DNA of 64,000 nt, from positions 20,708,044-20,772,043 of the forward strand of contig NC_072897.1 in assembly GCF_027943255.1 (NCBI RefSeq). Direction: 5' to 3'. The position numbers and the translations under genes are program-made. Numbering within the stretch: the first letter of the stretch is position 1; each line of letters begins with the position of its first letter. Source of the stretch: Anastrepha obliqua (lineage: Eukaryota; Arthropoda; Insecta; Diptera; Tephritidae). The notes below the pieces were generated by a model that ran no database searches, was not told where the DNA came from, and worked only from the letters and a program-made list of their open reading frames with translations. Shown piece by piece: positions 18,863 to 30,263 of this stretch.

Positions 18863-19966
18863 ATGGCAGTGAATAATTTATCTGCAGAAGATATAGCTAG
18901 ATTAATAGCTACTCACACCGCAAACTTACGTATTGAAATAGGTCAATTGAATAGGACCACAGCTTCTCAGGTAACTGAGTATCGGACTCAGACTATTGAC
19001 AATGCATTAATGTGTAATGAAAGCTTGGATATAATTCGATCTTTGCCCGTGTTTTCAGGTAAATCATATGTTATTTGGAGAGAGGCTGCAAAAAATTCTA
19101 TGAGTTTGTATATTGAAGGTAGCAGAAGATACTTTGGCGCACTAACTATATTAAGAAATAAAATTGTAGGAGATGCGAACGATATTTTGACTAATCATGG
19201 GGCTGTATTGAATTTAGAGGCCATATTTGCTAGATTGGACTTTGCATATGCTGAAAGACGACCAATTCATGTAATTGATCAAGAGATGAGTATTTTAAGA
19301 CAAGGATCAAAATCCCTAATAGATTATTATAATGAAGTAAACCGTAAATTAACTTTACTAATTAATAAGACCATAATGACGCATGGTACTAATTCAGAAA
19401 TAACAAACCAACTTAATATTAAGAATCGTGAAACTGCTTTGAGGACATTTATTACCGGTTTACGTCCTCCACTTAACCAGATACTTTTCACATTGGCTCC
19501 AGTCGATTTACCAAACGCTTTGGCTAAGGCTCAGGAGCTTCAATCAAATCAAATGCGATCAGAATTTGCATTGCACTTTTCTAGAGCTCGAAACCAGGGA
19601 AATAATGTTAATGGAAATTATCAAAATAATTTTAGAGGTGATCAAAAAATGGTGTTCCAAAATAATTTGAGATATCCACAAGTAAGACAGAATACAAATG
19701 TAAATTTCCCAAAGCCAGAACCCATGGATACTTCATCTTGTAATGCTCCTGTGGTGCAACGAGGGATGTTTGCAAGATCACAACAGGGTAATGCTTTCTC
19801 TGGAAATAGGTTTAATCCACCGATAAAAAGAAATGATAATACAAACTTTAGTGGTCAACCACCTGCAAAGGCTCAGAGAATCAATAATATTAGTGAAAAT
19901 CATTTTTTAGGTCAAACTTCCACCTGCCCTACATATTCCGGACAGATTTGCAAACCGGAAAAGTAA
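18863..19966 (+). CDS. gag: Gag polyprotein (U4)
   Basis: It is 367 codons from the first ATG and intact. A 14-bp deletion upstream, near 18795, falls in the open but ATG-less leader part of the frame and spares the ORF from the ATG on. This supports the ATG as the real start. Confidence 0.87.
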   Translation: MAVNNLSAEDIARLIATHTANLRIEIGQLNRTTASQVTEYRTQTIDNALMCNESLDIIRSLPVFSGKSYVIWREAAKNSMSLYIEGSRRYFGALTILRNKIVGDANDILTNHGAVLNLEAIFARLDFAYAERRPIHVIDQEMSILRQGSKSLIDYYNEVNRKLTLLINKTIMTHGTNSEITNQLNIKNRETALRTFITGLRPPLNQILFTLAPVDLPNALAKAQELQSNQMRSEFALHFSRARNQGNNVNGNYQNNFRGDQKMVFQNNLRYPQVRQNTNVNFPKPEPMDTSSCNAPVVQRGMFARSQQGNAFSGNRFNPPIKRNDNTNFSGQPPAKAQRINNISENHFLGQTSTCPTYSGQICKPEK

Positions 19967-22008
19967 TGAGGATACTAATAGATACCGGTGCTACTAGTTG
20001 TTATATTAGAAAGGGAGTGTATGACAATGGACAGGAATTAGCAATTAAGAAGAGGGTAAGGACTATTCATGGTTCGACCGTCATTGATTTGTTTCATAAC
20101 GTACATCTATTGCGATGTATGGAAAGATTTTATGAAATAGATAATTTAGAAATTGATTTCTTGATAGGAGTTAATTTCTTGAAGAAGATTAGAGCTAAGA
20201 TTGATATGGAAAAGGAGTTAATTAATTATGGGAACGAATATTCAGAAAAATTAAGGTTTTTAAGTAACAATGAGGATAGTTGTATAGGAAAATCAGGAAC
20301 AAAAGTAAAATCTTTGGGACACAGAAGTCCTAAAGCGCCCGCCGAAGGTAATACCGGCAATATAAAAGAAAAAAATGAAAATTCAAAGAAGGAATGCTTT
20401 AGAAATACAAAAGTAAAATCTTTGGGACACAGAAGTCCTAAAGCGCCCGCCGCAATATAAAAGAAAAAAATGAAAATTCAAAGAAGGAATGCTTTGGAAA
20501 TACAAAAGTAAAATCTTTGGGACACAGAAGTCCTAAAGCGCCCGCCGCAATATAAAAGAAAAAAATGAAAATTCAAAGAAGGAATGCTTTGGAAATACAA
20601 AAGTAAAATCTTTGGGACACAGAAGTCCTAAAGCGCCCGCCGAAGGTAATACCGGCAATATAAAAGAAAAAAATGAAAATTCAAAGAAGGAATGCTTTGG
20701 AAATACAAAAGTAAAATCTTTGGGACACAGAAGTCCTAAAGCGCCCGCCGAAGGTAATACCGGCAATATAAAAGAAAAAAATGAAAATTCAAAGAAGGAA
20801 TGCTTTGGAAATACAAAAGTTATCATGGGACAAAATTGTTTTATGACGCCAGCTGATGAGTCATACCAGCATAAAACAAATAAAGAATTAACTTTGGAGG
20901 AAGAAACCTCTAAAGCGCCCGCTGAAGATCATTCCAGCAATATGTTAATAATTTTGAAGTTGAAAATTTGGAAATGAGGAATAAATTTTCTAAGAAATAT
21001 AAAAAAAATATTGGTGAAAGTGAAGGTTTTAATATTCCTCTATTGAGAGAGGATATTATTAGAATTATAAAGGAAACACATAAGAACATTGACATGGATT
21101 TGCCTTTCAGGACAGACATAAAAGCGGAAATTAGAACTGAGGATGACAAACCCATATGGTCGAAGCAGTATCCGTATCCTGTGTCTGTAAATGATTTTGT
21201 TAATGAGGAAATTGGAAATTTACTAAGAAAGGGTATAATAAGGAATAGCAAAAGTCCTTATAATTCTCCTGTTTGGGTTGTTCCGAAAAAGGGAATGAAC
21301 GAGTATGGAAGTCCTAAACTAAGGTTGGTCATAGATTTTAAAAAATTAAATGAAAAAAAAATATCAGATAGATACCCCATGCCTAATCCTGAGGTGATAC
21401 TTTCGAATTTGGGGGAATCCAAATATTTTTCAACAATTGATTTAGAGTCAGGATTTCATCAGATTTTAATGCAGGAAGGTGATATTGAAAAAACGGCTTT
21501 CTCAGTTAATAACGGGAAATATGAGTACTTACGGATGCCATTTGGGCTAAGGAATGCCCCTAGTATATTTCAGAGAGCAATGAATGATATTTTAGGTGAA
21601 TATATCGGTAAATTTTGCCAAGTGTATATTGATGATATTATAATATTATCGAAGACATTGACAGAACATATTCAGCAGTTAAAACAAATAGTTGAAAGAT
21701 TAAGGGAAGCTCATATGAAAATATCTCTTGAAAAATCAAGGTTTATAGAAACAGAAGTTGAATTTCTGGGATACGTAGTATCTCGTAAGGTTATTAAAAC
21801 AGACCCAAAAAAAGTGGAAGCGATAAAAAATTATCCCATACCTAAAACTTTACGACAATTAAGGAGTTTTTTGGGATTAACAGGATATTACAGAAAATTT
21901 ATTCAAGATTACGCTACAATAGCTAAGCCACTGACAAAGCACTTAAAAGGAAAAAATGGAGGAGTATCGCAGCATGTATCAAAAAAGACAATGATTGATC
22001 TTGACTAA
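19897..22008 (+). pseudogene. pol: pol: protease and reverse transcriptase, broken (U4)
   Basis: Five minisatellite units span 20305-20818, spaced 108, 95, 95, 108 and 108 bp. Each 13-bp loss shifts the frame and the first stop is at 20458-20460. A 1-bp deletion near 20946 shifts again. RT is open 20968-22008 with motif A and YIDD. The array-wide TAA is 22006-22008. Confidence 0.85.
20305..20818 (+). repeat. Expanded 108-bp coding minisatellite (five units, U4)
   Basis: Units two and three both lack the same 13 bp (aaggtaataccgg), so a damaged unit was itself duplicated. U5 has five units with only one damaged unit, which places the loss before the split of U4 and U5 and the second damaged unit after it (or a conversion back in U5). 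Confidence 0.9.
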
Positions 22009-23577
22009 GAAGGTATAGCCGCTTGTGAAAGGTTAAAGGATGTATTATGCCAATGCATTGAATTAACGCAACCTGATTTTAATGGAAAATTAATTTTAAA
22101 TACCGACGCTTCAAATGTAGCTGTGGGAGCTGTATTATCACAACGAGGAAAACCCATAACATTTATTTCAAAGACTTTGAATTCAACCGAACAGAATTAT
22201 GCAACTAACGAAAAGGAGCTTTATGCTATTGTTTGGGCATTGAAAACATTGCGACATTACCTTTATGCTGTAAAAGATTTAGAAATTTATACGGACCACC
22301 AACCGCTATCGTTTGCGATATCTGAAAGAAACCCCACATTCATTTGCGAATACACAGCATTCAGCCGAGAGTAGTGATGAAATTTCAATTAGTGAAACTA
22401 ACAAGCCATTGAATCATTTTAAACAGCAAATATTAATAAATCAAGGTGCAAAAATTACTACCCAAGAAAGAGTTTTAATCTTCGGTAACACTAGATTTTT
22501 AAAACAAAGATTTTAAACCAGAAAATATAATACCTAATATCTTTCAGAACAATTAAATCCAAAATTGGTTACAGGAATATTTTGTACTCCGGAAGTGGCA
22601 TATGAAATAAAAACCGTATTGATGGATACTTTTCCGGTAACGAAATTTTTACGTGTGAAGTGTTTTCCAATTGATGTCACGAATAGAGAGGACCAGGGTA
22701 ATATTATAGAGCAAACACATGGTAGAGCACATAGAAATTATAGGGAAAATTTGGCACAGATCAGGGATCAATACTATTGGCCCCAAATGGTGAAGCAATT
22801 CAAGCAATATGTTAGAAATTGTCAGGTATGTAATAAGAATAAATACGATAGACAACCCAAAAAGGTACCAATTGGAAGGGCACCAATTCCAGAGAAAGAA
22901 GGTGAACAAGTTCATATTGACATTTTTTACGCTCAAAAACTGAAATTTTTAACTTTGATTGACTCTTATTCTAAGTTCTTGATAGTTAAGCATATTGAAG
23001 ATAAGACAAATTTAATCGAAAAGATTTTGGAAGCTTTACAGGTATTTCCGGAAGTAAAGAGAATTACAGTGGACAATGAACCAAGTTTTGCATCGGCTCA
23101 ATTTAGATCATTTGCTAATAGATGTAATATTGAAATATATTATTGAATATGTTGTCAGTAACTAATGGTCAGGTAGAAAGAGTGCATTCTACTCTCATTG
23201 AAATAGGAAGATGTTTAAAGGAGGAATTGAATTTAATAAGTGATTTAGAATCCATCATTAGAGCAGCTCAGCAATACAATAAAACTATTCATTCGACAAT
23301 TAAAGAAAAACCGTATGAGGTGCTTTACAATAAAAAACCACATGAAAATATAAAAGATAAATTAAAATCGGCACAGGAAGTTATGTTGAAGGTACATAAT
23401 AAAAGACGAAAAGAAAAAAATTATACTCCATGTCAGACAGTATATGAGAAAGTTATAGGTGAAAGGAATAAATTAAAACCGAAATATAGGAGACAAAAAG
23501 TAAAAGAAGATAGGGGAAATAAAATAATAATTCAGAAAAGCGACAGAATAATTCACAAGGATAATATTAAATCTTAA
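22009..23577 (+). pseudogene. pol: pol: RNase H and integrase, broken (U4)
   Basis: RNase H reads to TAG 22372-22374. The tether frame ends at 22516 because of the rearranged stretch 'taaaacaaagattttaaacc' shared with U1 and U5. A further change at 22534-22540 is shared with U5. Integrase is open 22565-23146 and 23143-23577 with the common -1 break. Confidence 0.84.
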
Positions 23578-23587
23578 TATTTACAGA

Positions 23588-24597
23588 ATGATGAGTAAGC
23601 GTAGAAATAGTTATAGCATTAATGAATTACAGAATTTAATACAAACTATAACTTTGGCAAAGGTAGGAATTTTGAATCCAGCTATTCTGCACATTGATGA
23701 GATAAGAAATATAACACGACATGAACACGGACGAATAACGATTACAGATTTAATAGATGATTCACAGTTTAAAGTAATTCAAAATAAAGAATTAATTGTA
23801 AAATATATAAAATATCCAAAGGTATTGTATGATTGTAAATTTTATGAAGTTCGGGCTATAGCGCAGAGAGATGGTAAATTGATAATTGAGAATAAAATAG
23901 CGAAGTGTGGAAATGATTATGTAAATGTAAAAGAATGTAAAGAAGAAATAAAAAATACATACTGTAAAATTGAAGAAAGGAAATCTTGTTTGTCGAAAAT
24001 TTTAAATAAAGCGAGAACCAAATGCAAATTATTAAAAGAGAAAAATAAATAGAAGAAATAAAACAGGGGGCCATATTAGTTTCTGGAACGCATGTAATTG
24101 ATGAACGCACATTAGATGGAGTTTATTTAATAGTTTTTAAGAATTATACTATAATTGATAATGTTACATATGAAAATATTGATGAAAAAATTTGGAATTA
24201 TGTAAAAATTAATTATATTAATAACTTTGAAATAACTGAGTATGTTGAATCTACAAATGAATACTTAAAATTTGAAAATTCGAATGTATTAAATAAAATA
24301 AAACAGGAAATTCAAGAAAAACCGATTTGGTGGTCACTTACCACAGTATTGATAGTGTCATTGTCTTTTTATACAGTTTATAAATTAATAAAGAAAATAT
24401 ATGTCAAAAAAGCATTAAGAAGTAAAAATATAAAAGAAATGTTAATGAGTGATATTGATTTGACGATTCAGAATATCACCGATATATATTCGAAGACGGG
24501 ACGTTTCGATTTAGAGGAGGGGGAGTTAATACCCTACTCTGGTAAGCCGCATAACGGCAAATATATACAAAAAGTTAGAGTAAGCAATACTTCTTAA
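23588..24597 (+). pseudogene. env: env-like ORF, broken (U4)
   Basis: A 4-bp deletion near 24047 in the Lys/Glu-rich segment ends the frame at 24052. U5 has the same deletion. The membrane segment and tail remain open downstream (24349-24597). Confidence 0.78.
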
Positions 24598-25036
24598 AGC
24601 TAGCATAAGCACTAATTGGATGATGAAATAAACTCATCCAATAGTGAAATATTTACTGTAAATATAAACAATTATTTGTTAAGGATAGAATTACAATAAG
24701 CAATACTTTTTAAAGCTAGCATAAGCACAAATTTATAAACATAAACAATTATTTGTCAAGTACTTTTTAAAGCTAGCATAAGCACAAATTTATAAACATA
24801 AACAATTATTTGTCAAGTACTTTTAAAGCTAGCATAAGCACAAATTAGAGGATGATGAAATAAGCTCATCCAGTAGTGAAAGATTTATTGTAAACATAAA
24901 CAATTATTTGTTAAGTATAGAGTAAGCAAAAATTTGGTATAAAAGAAATAACGTAAGATTAAAAGAATCACTTCAAGTTTGACTTTGGAAGCAATCGTTG
25001 TATTTTATTTTTTTACCGCTCACCCGCGTTATAACT
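24524..25036 (+). repeat. LTR 4 (short form, 513 bp)
   Basis: AGTTA to TAACT, with four GCTAGC blocks and the TATA box about 97 bp before the end. It is followed by a complete primer site at 25042-25059. Confidence 0.86.
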
Positions 25037-25041
25037 TTAAT

Positions 25042-25609
25042 TGGCGATCCTGCCAGGAGCATCAACCGTGAGCAAATACCTCGTGCGAGAGGGCATACGG
25101 TCGGTGATAATAAAATAAGTACCCCACGAATCGGGCGAAAAAACAAATAACACAATATATTTTGAAAAAAAGTACCCCATGAATTGGGCGAAAAAAATAA
25201 AAATTTTCGAGAAATTTAAAAAAAAAAACAAAGTTGAAGCAGTAGAAAATTCTCGCTGGACCACAAAGCAGAAGAAAATTCTCGCAGGACCACAAAGCAG
25301 TAGAAAAATCTCGCAGGACCACAAAGCAGAAGAAAATTCTCGCAGGACCACAAAGCAGAAGAAAATTCTCGAAGGACCACAAAGCAGTAGAAAAATCTCG
25401 CAAGACCACAAAGCAGTAGAAAATTTTCACAGGACTACAAAGCAGTAAGAAAGGAAACGGCAGTGAAATAGCTGTGAAAGAAACAGAAAGCAACAATCAA
25501 AGAATCTAAGTACCAGCAAAGGACGACGCCAGAATCAGGAGTATATTAATGTAAGTTAATTTATCATAATACAATAATAAGAAAAAAAAAACCCGTAGAA
25601 ATAAGGTAA
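25042..25609 (+). promoter_or_regulatory. Leader of U5 with primer site and 29-bp repeats
   Basis: The primer site is 25042-25059. About seven 29-bp units lie at 25236-25449, including variants 'ctcgaagg' and 'ctcgcaag'. GTAAGT is present near 25552. U5 therefore keeps the leader that its sister U4 lost. Confidence 0.7.
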
Positions 25610-25732
25610 ATGGGAAATAGTTCAAGTACCCCTAAATACGTGCGTCTGTATTATTGCAGTTACTGTGGCAATAATCACAAAGAGTCTAAGTGCCCATATT
25701 TAAATAAGAAGATAGTGAAAAAGTGTAATTGA
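25610..25732 (+). CDS. Mini-ORF with zinc-knuckle-like motif (U5)
   Basis: The 40-codon standard form has the C-x2-C-x3-H-x4-C set intact. Confidence 0.5.
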   Translation: MGNSSSTPKYVRLYYCSYCGNNHKESKCPYLNKKIVKKCN

Positions 25733-25830
25733 GTGAAAGATTTATCAAGAGAATAAGTGCAAAAGGTGAGGAAAGGACTTTGAAAAATTTTTTTTATACA
25801 CTGGACGATATAATAGTTAGATTTGCAAGA

Positions 25831-26934
25831 ATGGCAGTGAATAATTTATCTGCAGAAGATATAGCTAGATTAATAGCTACTCACACCGCAAACTTACGTA
25901 TTGAAATAGGTCAATTGAATAGGACCACAGCTTCTCAGGTAACTGAGTATCGGACTCAGACTATTGGCGATGCATTAATGTGTAATGAAAGCTTGGATAT
26001 AATTCGATCTTTACCCGTGTTTTCAGGTAAATCATATGTTAGTTGGAGAGAGGCTGCAAAAAATTCTATGAGTTTGTATATTGAAGGTAGCAGAAGATAC
26101 TTTGGCGCACTAACTATATTAAGAAATAAAATTGTAGGAGATGCGAACGATATTTTGACTAATCATGTGGCTGTATTGAATTTAGAGGCCATATTTGCTA
26201 GATTGGACTTTGCATATGCTGAAAGACGACCAATTCATGTAATTGATCAAGAGATGAGTATTTTAAGACAAGGATCAAAATCCCTAATAGATTATTATAA
26301 TGAAGTAAACCGTAAATTAACTTTACTAATTAATAAGACCATAATGACGCATGGTACTAATTCAGAAATAACAAACCAACTTAATATTAAGAATCGTGAA
26401 ACTGCTTTGAGGACATTTATTACCGGTTTACGTCCTCCACTTAACCAGATACTTTTCACATTGGCTCCAGTCGATTTACCAAACGCTTTGGCTAAGGCTC
26501 AGGAGCTTCAATCAAATCAAATGCGATCAGAATTTGCATTGCACTTTTCTAGAGCTCGAAACCAGGGAAATAATGTTAATGGAAATTATCAAAATAATTT
26601 TAGAGGTGATCAAAAAATGGTGTTCCAAAATAATTTGAGATATCCACAAGTAAGACAGAATACAAATGTAAATTTCCCAAAGCCAGAACCCATGGATACT
26701 TCATCTTGTAATGCTCCTGTGGTGCAACGAGGGATGTTTGCAAGATCACAACAGGGTAATGCTTTCTCTGGAAATAGGTTTAATCCACCGATAGAAAGAA
26801 ATGATAATACAAACTTTAGTGGTCAACCACCTGCAAAGGCTCAGAGAATCAATAATATTAGTGAAAATCATTTTTTAGGTCAAACTTCCACCTGCCCTAC
26901 ATATTCCGGACAGATTTGCAAACCGGAAAAGTAA
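25831..26934 (+). CDS. gag: Gag polyprotein (U5)
   Basis: It is 367 codons and intact, with private changes Asp-to-Gly (TIGDAL) and Gly-to-Val (NHVAVL). The stop lies 11 bp before the mariner, so gag escaped the insertion. Confidence 0.87.
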   Translation: MAVNNLSAEDIARLIATHTANLRIEIGQLNRTTASQVTEYRTQTIGDALMCNESLDIIRSLPVFSGKSYVSWREAAKNSMSLYIEGSRRYFGALTILRNKIVGDANDILTNHVAVLNLEAIFARLDFAYAERRPIHVIDQEMSILRQGSKSLIDYYNEVNRKLTLLINKTIMTHGTNSEITNQLNIKNRETALRTFITGLRPPLNQILFTLAPVDLPNALAKAQELQSNQMRSEFALHFSRARNQGNNVNGNYQNNFRGDQKMVFQNNLRYPQVRQNTNVNFPKPEPMDTSSCNAPVVQRGMFARSQQGNAFSGNRFNPPIERNDNTNFSGQPPAKAQRINNISENHFLGQTSTCPTYSGQICKPEK

Positions 26935-26945
26935 TGAGGATACTA

Positions 26946-28217
26946 ATAGGACTATGGTTAAGTTCGTGCGGTTTTTTTTCGAAATTTGAAACTCTATTGA
27001 CGTAAAATGGTTACAAATTTAATATTCAAAGTATTGTCCATCGCTTGCTACTACTTTTTCCCATCTTTCTGGCAATTCACGGATTCCCTTTGTGAAAAAT
27101 TCGGTCGGTTTTGCCGCAATCCACGAATCGATCCATTTTTTGACTTCATCGTAATTACGGAAGTGCTGGTCAGCCAGGCCATGTTGCATCGATCGGAAGA
27201 GATAGTAATCGGATGGCGCAAGGTCTGGACTATACGGCGGGTGGGGTAGGACATCCCATTTGAGCGTTTCTAAGTATGTTTTGACCACTTGTGCAACATG
27301 TGGCCGAGCATTGTCATGTTGCAAAATAACTTTGTCGTGTCTATCGGCGTATTGCGGCCGTTCTCGCAGTGCTCGGCTCAAACGCATCAATTGTCGTCGG
27401 TAGACATCCCCCGTAATCGTTTCATTCGGTTTCAGTAGCTCATAATACACAACACCCAGCTGGTCCCACCAGATACACAGCATAACCTTCAGGCCATGAA
27501 TATTCTGCGCCGACGTCGATGTTGAAGCATGGCCAGGGTATCCATACGTTGCCCGACGTTTTGGATTGTCGTAATGGACCTACTTTTCATCGCCAGTCAC
27601 AATTCGATGCAAAAAACCCTTTCTTTTGTGCCGTTGAAGCAGTTGTTCGCATGCCATAAAACGGCGTTCAACGTCTCTTGGCTTCAATTCATACGGCACC
27701 CAATGGCCTACCTTTCGGATCATTCCCATGGCTTTTAAACGTTTGGAAATGGTTGATTGATCAACTCCCAAAGTTTTTGCAACCTCTTCTTGCGTTTGAG
27801 CCGGATCTTGATCGAGCAATTCCTCCAATTCGGTATCCATGAACTTTGGCGGCGCACCCTCGCGTTCTTCGTCTTCCAAGCCAAAATCACCACTTTTAAA
27901 GCGTGCAAACCACTTCTGGCACGTTCGCTCAGCTAGAGCATGCTCACCATAAACTTCCACCAAGATACGATGACTTTCGGCTGCTTTTTTCTTCATATTA
28001 AAAAATTCCCCGCAAAAACACATTATTTGGCACGAAATTCGACATTTTCAAGTGTGGTAAAAATATTGTTGTTTACGCTTCAAATAAAAAACTTATACTG
28101 ACGTTTGTGCCTTACGACAGTAGCTCTCCAATGAATGTTTCGAAATGTGGATCGATGGAATAATAATCAAGTTACGCCATCTGTTGTAAAACCGCACGAA
28201 CTTATCGATAGACCTAT
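26946..28217 (-). mobile_element. mariner element (1272 bp) with TA target duplication
   Basis: Inverted ends of 30 bp (26946-26975 and 28188-28217) differ at three positions and begin ATAGG(A/T)CTAT. TA duplications lie at 26944-26945 and 28218-28219. Removing the element and one TA restores the sequence seen in the other units exactly. Base composition is visibly richer in G+C than the retroelement. The length is typical of mariner. Confidence 0.93.
27019..28045 (-). pseudogene. mariner transposase, two lesions
   Basis: This is a DD34D transposase. It has an N-terminal helix-turn-helix pair (ERTCQKWFARFKSGD, then a second near LGVDQSTISKRLK), the WVPYEL linker motif, first Asp in TGDEK, second in HDNARPH and third in YSPDLAPSDYY, with 34 residues between the last two. 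The frame 28023-27019 is broken only by TAG at 27582-27580, where the family has Trp after GDEK: a single G-to-A change. The likely true start ATG at 28045-28043 reads into a frame that shifts near 27990-28000, so the N-terminus has a small indel as well. Wording fits the mellifera-type mariner subfamily (recalled). Confidence 0.88.
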
Positions 28218-28546
28218 TAATAGATACCGGTGCTACTAGTTGTTATATTAGAAAGGTAGTGTATGACAATGGACAGGAATTAGCAATTAAGAAGAGGGTA
28301 AGGACTATTCATGGTTCGACCGTCATTGATTTGTTTCATAACGTACATCTATTGGGATGTATGGAAAGATTTTATGAAATAGATAATTTAGAAATTGATT
28401 TCTTGATAGGAGTTAATTTCTTGAAGAAGATTAGAGCTAAGATTGATATGGAAAAGGAGTTAATTAATTATGGGAACGAATATTCAGAAAAATTACGGTT
28501 TTTAAGTAACAATGAGGATAGTTGTATAGGAAAATCAGGAACAAAA

Positions 28547-29073
28547 GTAAAATCTTTGGGACACAGAAGTCCTAAAGCGCCCGCCGAAGGTAATACCGGC
28601 AATATAAAAGAAAAAAATGAAAATTCAAAGAAGGAATGCTTTGGAAATACAAAAGTAAAATCTTTGGGACACAGAAGTCCTAAAGCGCCCGCCGCAATAT
28701 AAAAGAAAAAAATGAAAATTCAAAGAAGGAATGCTTTGGAAATACAAAAGTAAAATCTTTGGGACACAGAAGTCCTAAAGCGCCCGCCGAAGGTAATACC
28801 GGCAATATAAAAGAAAAAAATGAAAATTCAAAGAAGGAATGCTTTGGAAATACAAAAGTAAAATCTTTGGGACACAGAAGTTCTAAAGCGCCCGCCGAAG
28901 GTAATACCGGCAATATAAAAGAAAAAAATGAAAATTCAAAGAAGGAATGCTTTGGAAATACAAAAGTAAAATCTTTGGGACACAGAAGTCCTAAAGCGCC
29001 CGCCGAAGGTAATACCGGCAATATAAAAGAAAAAAATGAAAATTCAAAGAAGGAATGCTTTGGAAATACAAAA
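28547..29073 (+). repeat. Expanded 108-bp coding minisatellite (five units, U5)
   Basis: Spacings are 108, 95, 108, 108 and 108 bp. The second unit carries the same 13-bp loss as in U4. One unit has a Pro-to-Ser change (SSKAP). Confidence 0.9.
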
Positions 29074-30263
29074 GTTATCATGGGACAAAATTGTCTTATG
29101 ACGCCAGCTGATGAGTCATACCAGCATAAAACAAATAAAGAATTAACTTTGGAGGAAGAAACCTCTAAAGCGCCCGCTGAAGATCATTCCAGCAATATGT
29201 TAATAATTTTGAAGTTGAAAATTTGGAAATGAGGAATAAATTTTCTAAGAAATATAAAAAAAATATTGGTGAAAGTGAAGGTTTTAATATTCCTCTATTG
29301 AGAGAGGATATTATTAGAATTATAAAGGAAACACATAAGAACATTGACATGGATTTGCCTTTCAGGACAGACATAAAAGCGGAAATTAGAACTGAGGATG
29401 ACAAACCCATATGGTCGAAGCAGTATCCGTATCCTGTGTCTGTAAATGATTTTGTTAATGAGGAAATTGGAAATTTACTAAGAAAGGGTATAATAAGGAA
29501 TAGCAAAAGTCATTATAATTCTCCTGTTTGGGTTGTTCCGAAAAAGGGAATGAACGAGGATGGAAGTCCTAAACTAAGGTTGGTCATAGATTTTAAAAAA
29601 TTAAATGAAAAAACAATATCAGATAGATACCCCATGCCTAATCCTGAGGTGATACTTTCGAATTTGGGGGAATCCAAATATTTTTCAACAATTGATTTAG
29701 AGTCAGGATTTCATCAGATTTTAATGCAGGAAGGTGATATTGAAAAAACGGCTTTCTCAGTTAATAACGGGAAATATGAGTACTTACGGATGCCATTTGG
29801 GCTAAGGAATGCCCCTAGTATATTTCAGAGAGCAAAGAATGATATTTTAGGTGAATATATCGGTAAATTTTGCCAAGTGTATATTGATGATATTATAATA
29901 TTATCGAAGACATTGACAGAACATATTCAGCAGTTAAAACAAATAGTTGAAAGATTAAGGGAAGCTCATATGAAAATATCTCTTGAAAAATCAAGGTTTA
30001 TAGAAACAGAAGTTGAATTTCCGGGATACGTAGTATCTCGTAAGGTTATTAAAACAGACCCAAAAAAAGTGGAAGCGATAAAAAATTATCCCATACCTAA
30101 AACTTTACGACAATTAAGGAGTTTTTTGGGATTAACAGGATATTACAGAAAATTTATTCAAGATTACGCTACAATAGCTAAGCCACTGACAAAGCACTTA
30201 AAAGGAAAAAATGGAGGAGTATCGCAGCATGTATCAAAAAAGACAATGATTGATCTTGACTAA

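Larger units (their letters stand above)
18573..25036 (+). mobile_element. Unit U4, leader deleted
   Basis: This is the shortest internal unit apart from its expanded protease-RT minisatellite. It forms a pair with U5: both share five minisatellite units with 13-bp losses, a 1-bp deletion after the minisatellite, the tether lesion and a 4-bp env deletion. Confidence 0.9.
26865..30263 (+). pseudogene. pol: pol: protease and reverse transcriptase, interrupted by mariner (U5)
   Basis: The pol frame enters at 26865 and is cut at 26945, in the codons just before the protease active site. It resumes at 28218 with DTGA and the rest of protease. Five minisatellite units (28547-29073) include one 13-bp loss that gives a stop at 28700-28702. 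The 1-bp deletion shared with U4 follows. RT is open 29223-30263 with two private substitutions (AMNDIL to AKNDIL, EFLGY to EFPGY). The TAA is 30261-30263. Confidence 0.86.

Noticed and set aside
27007..27738. Plus-strand ORFs inside the mariner
   Set aside because: They are shadows of the minus-strand transposase.
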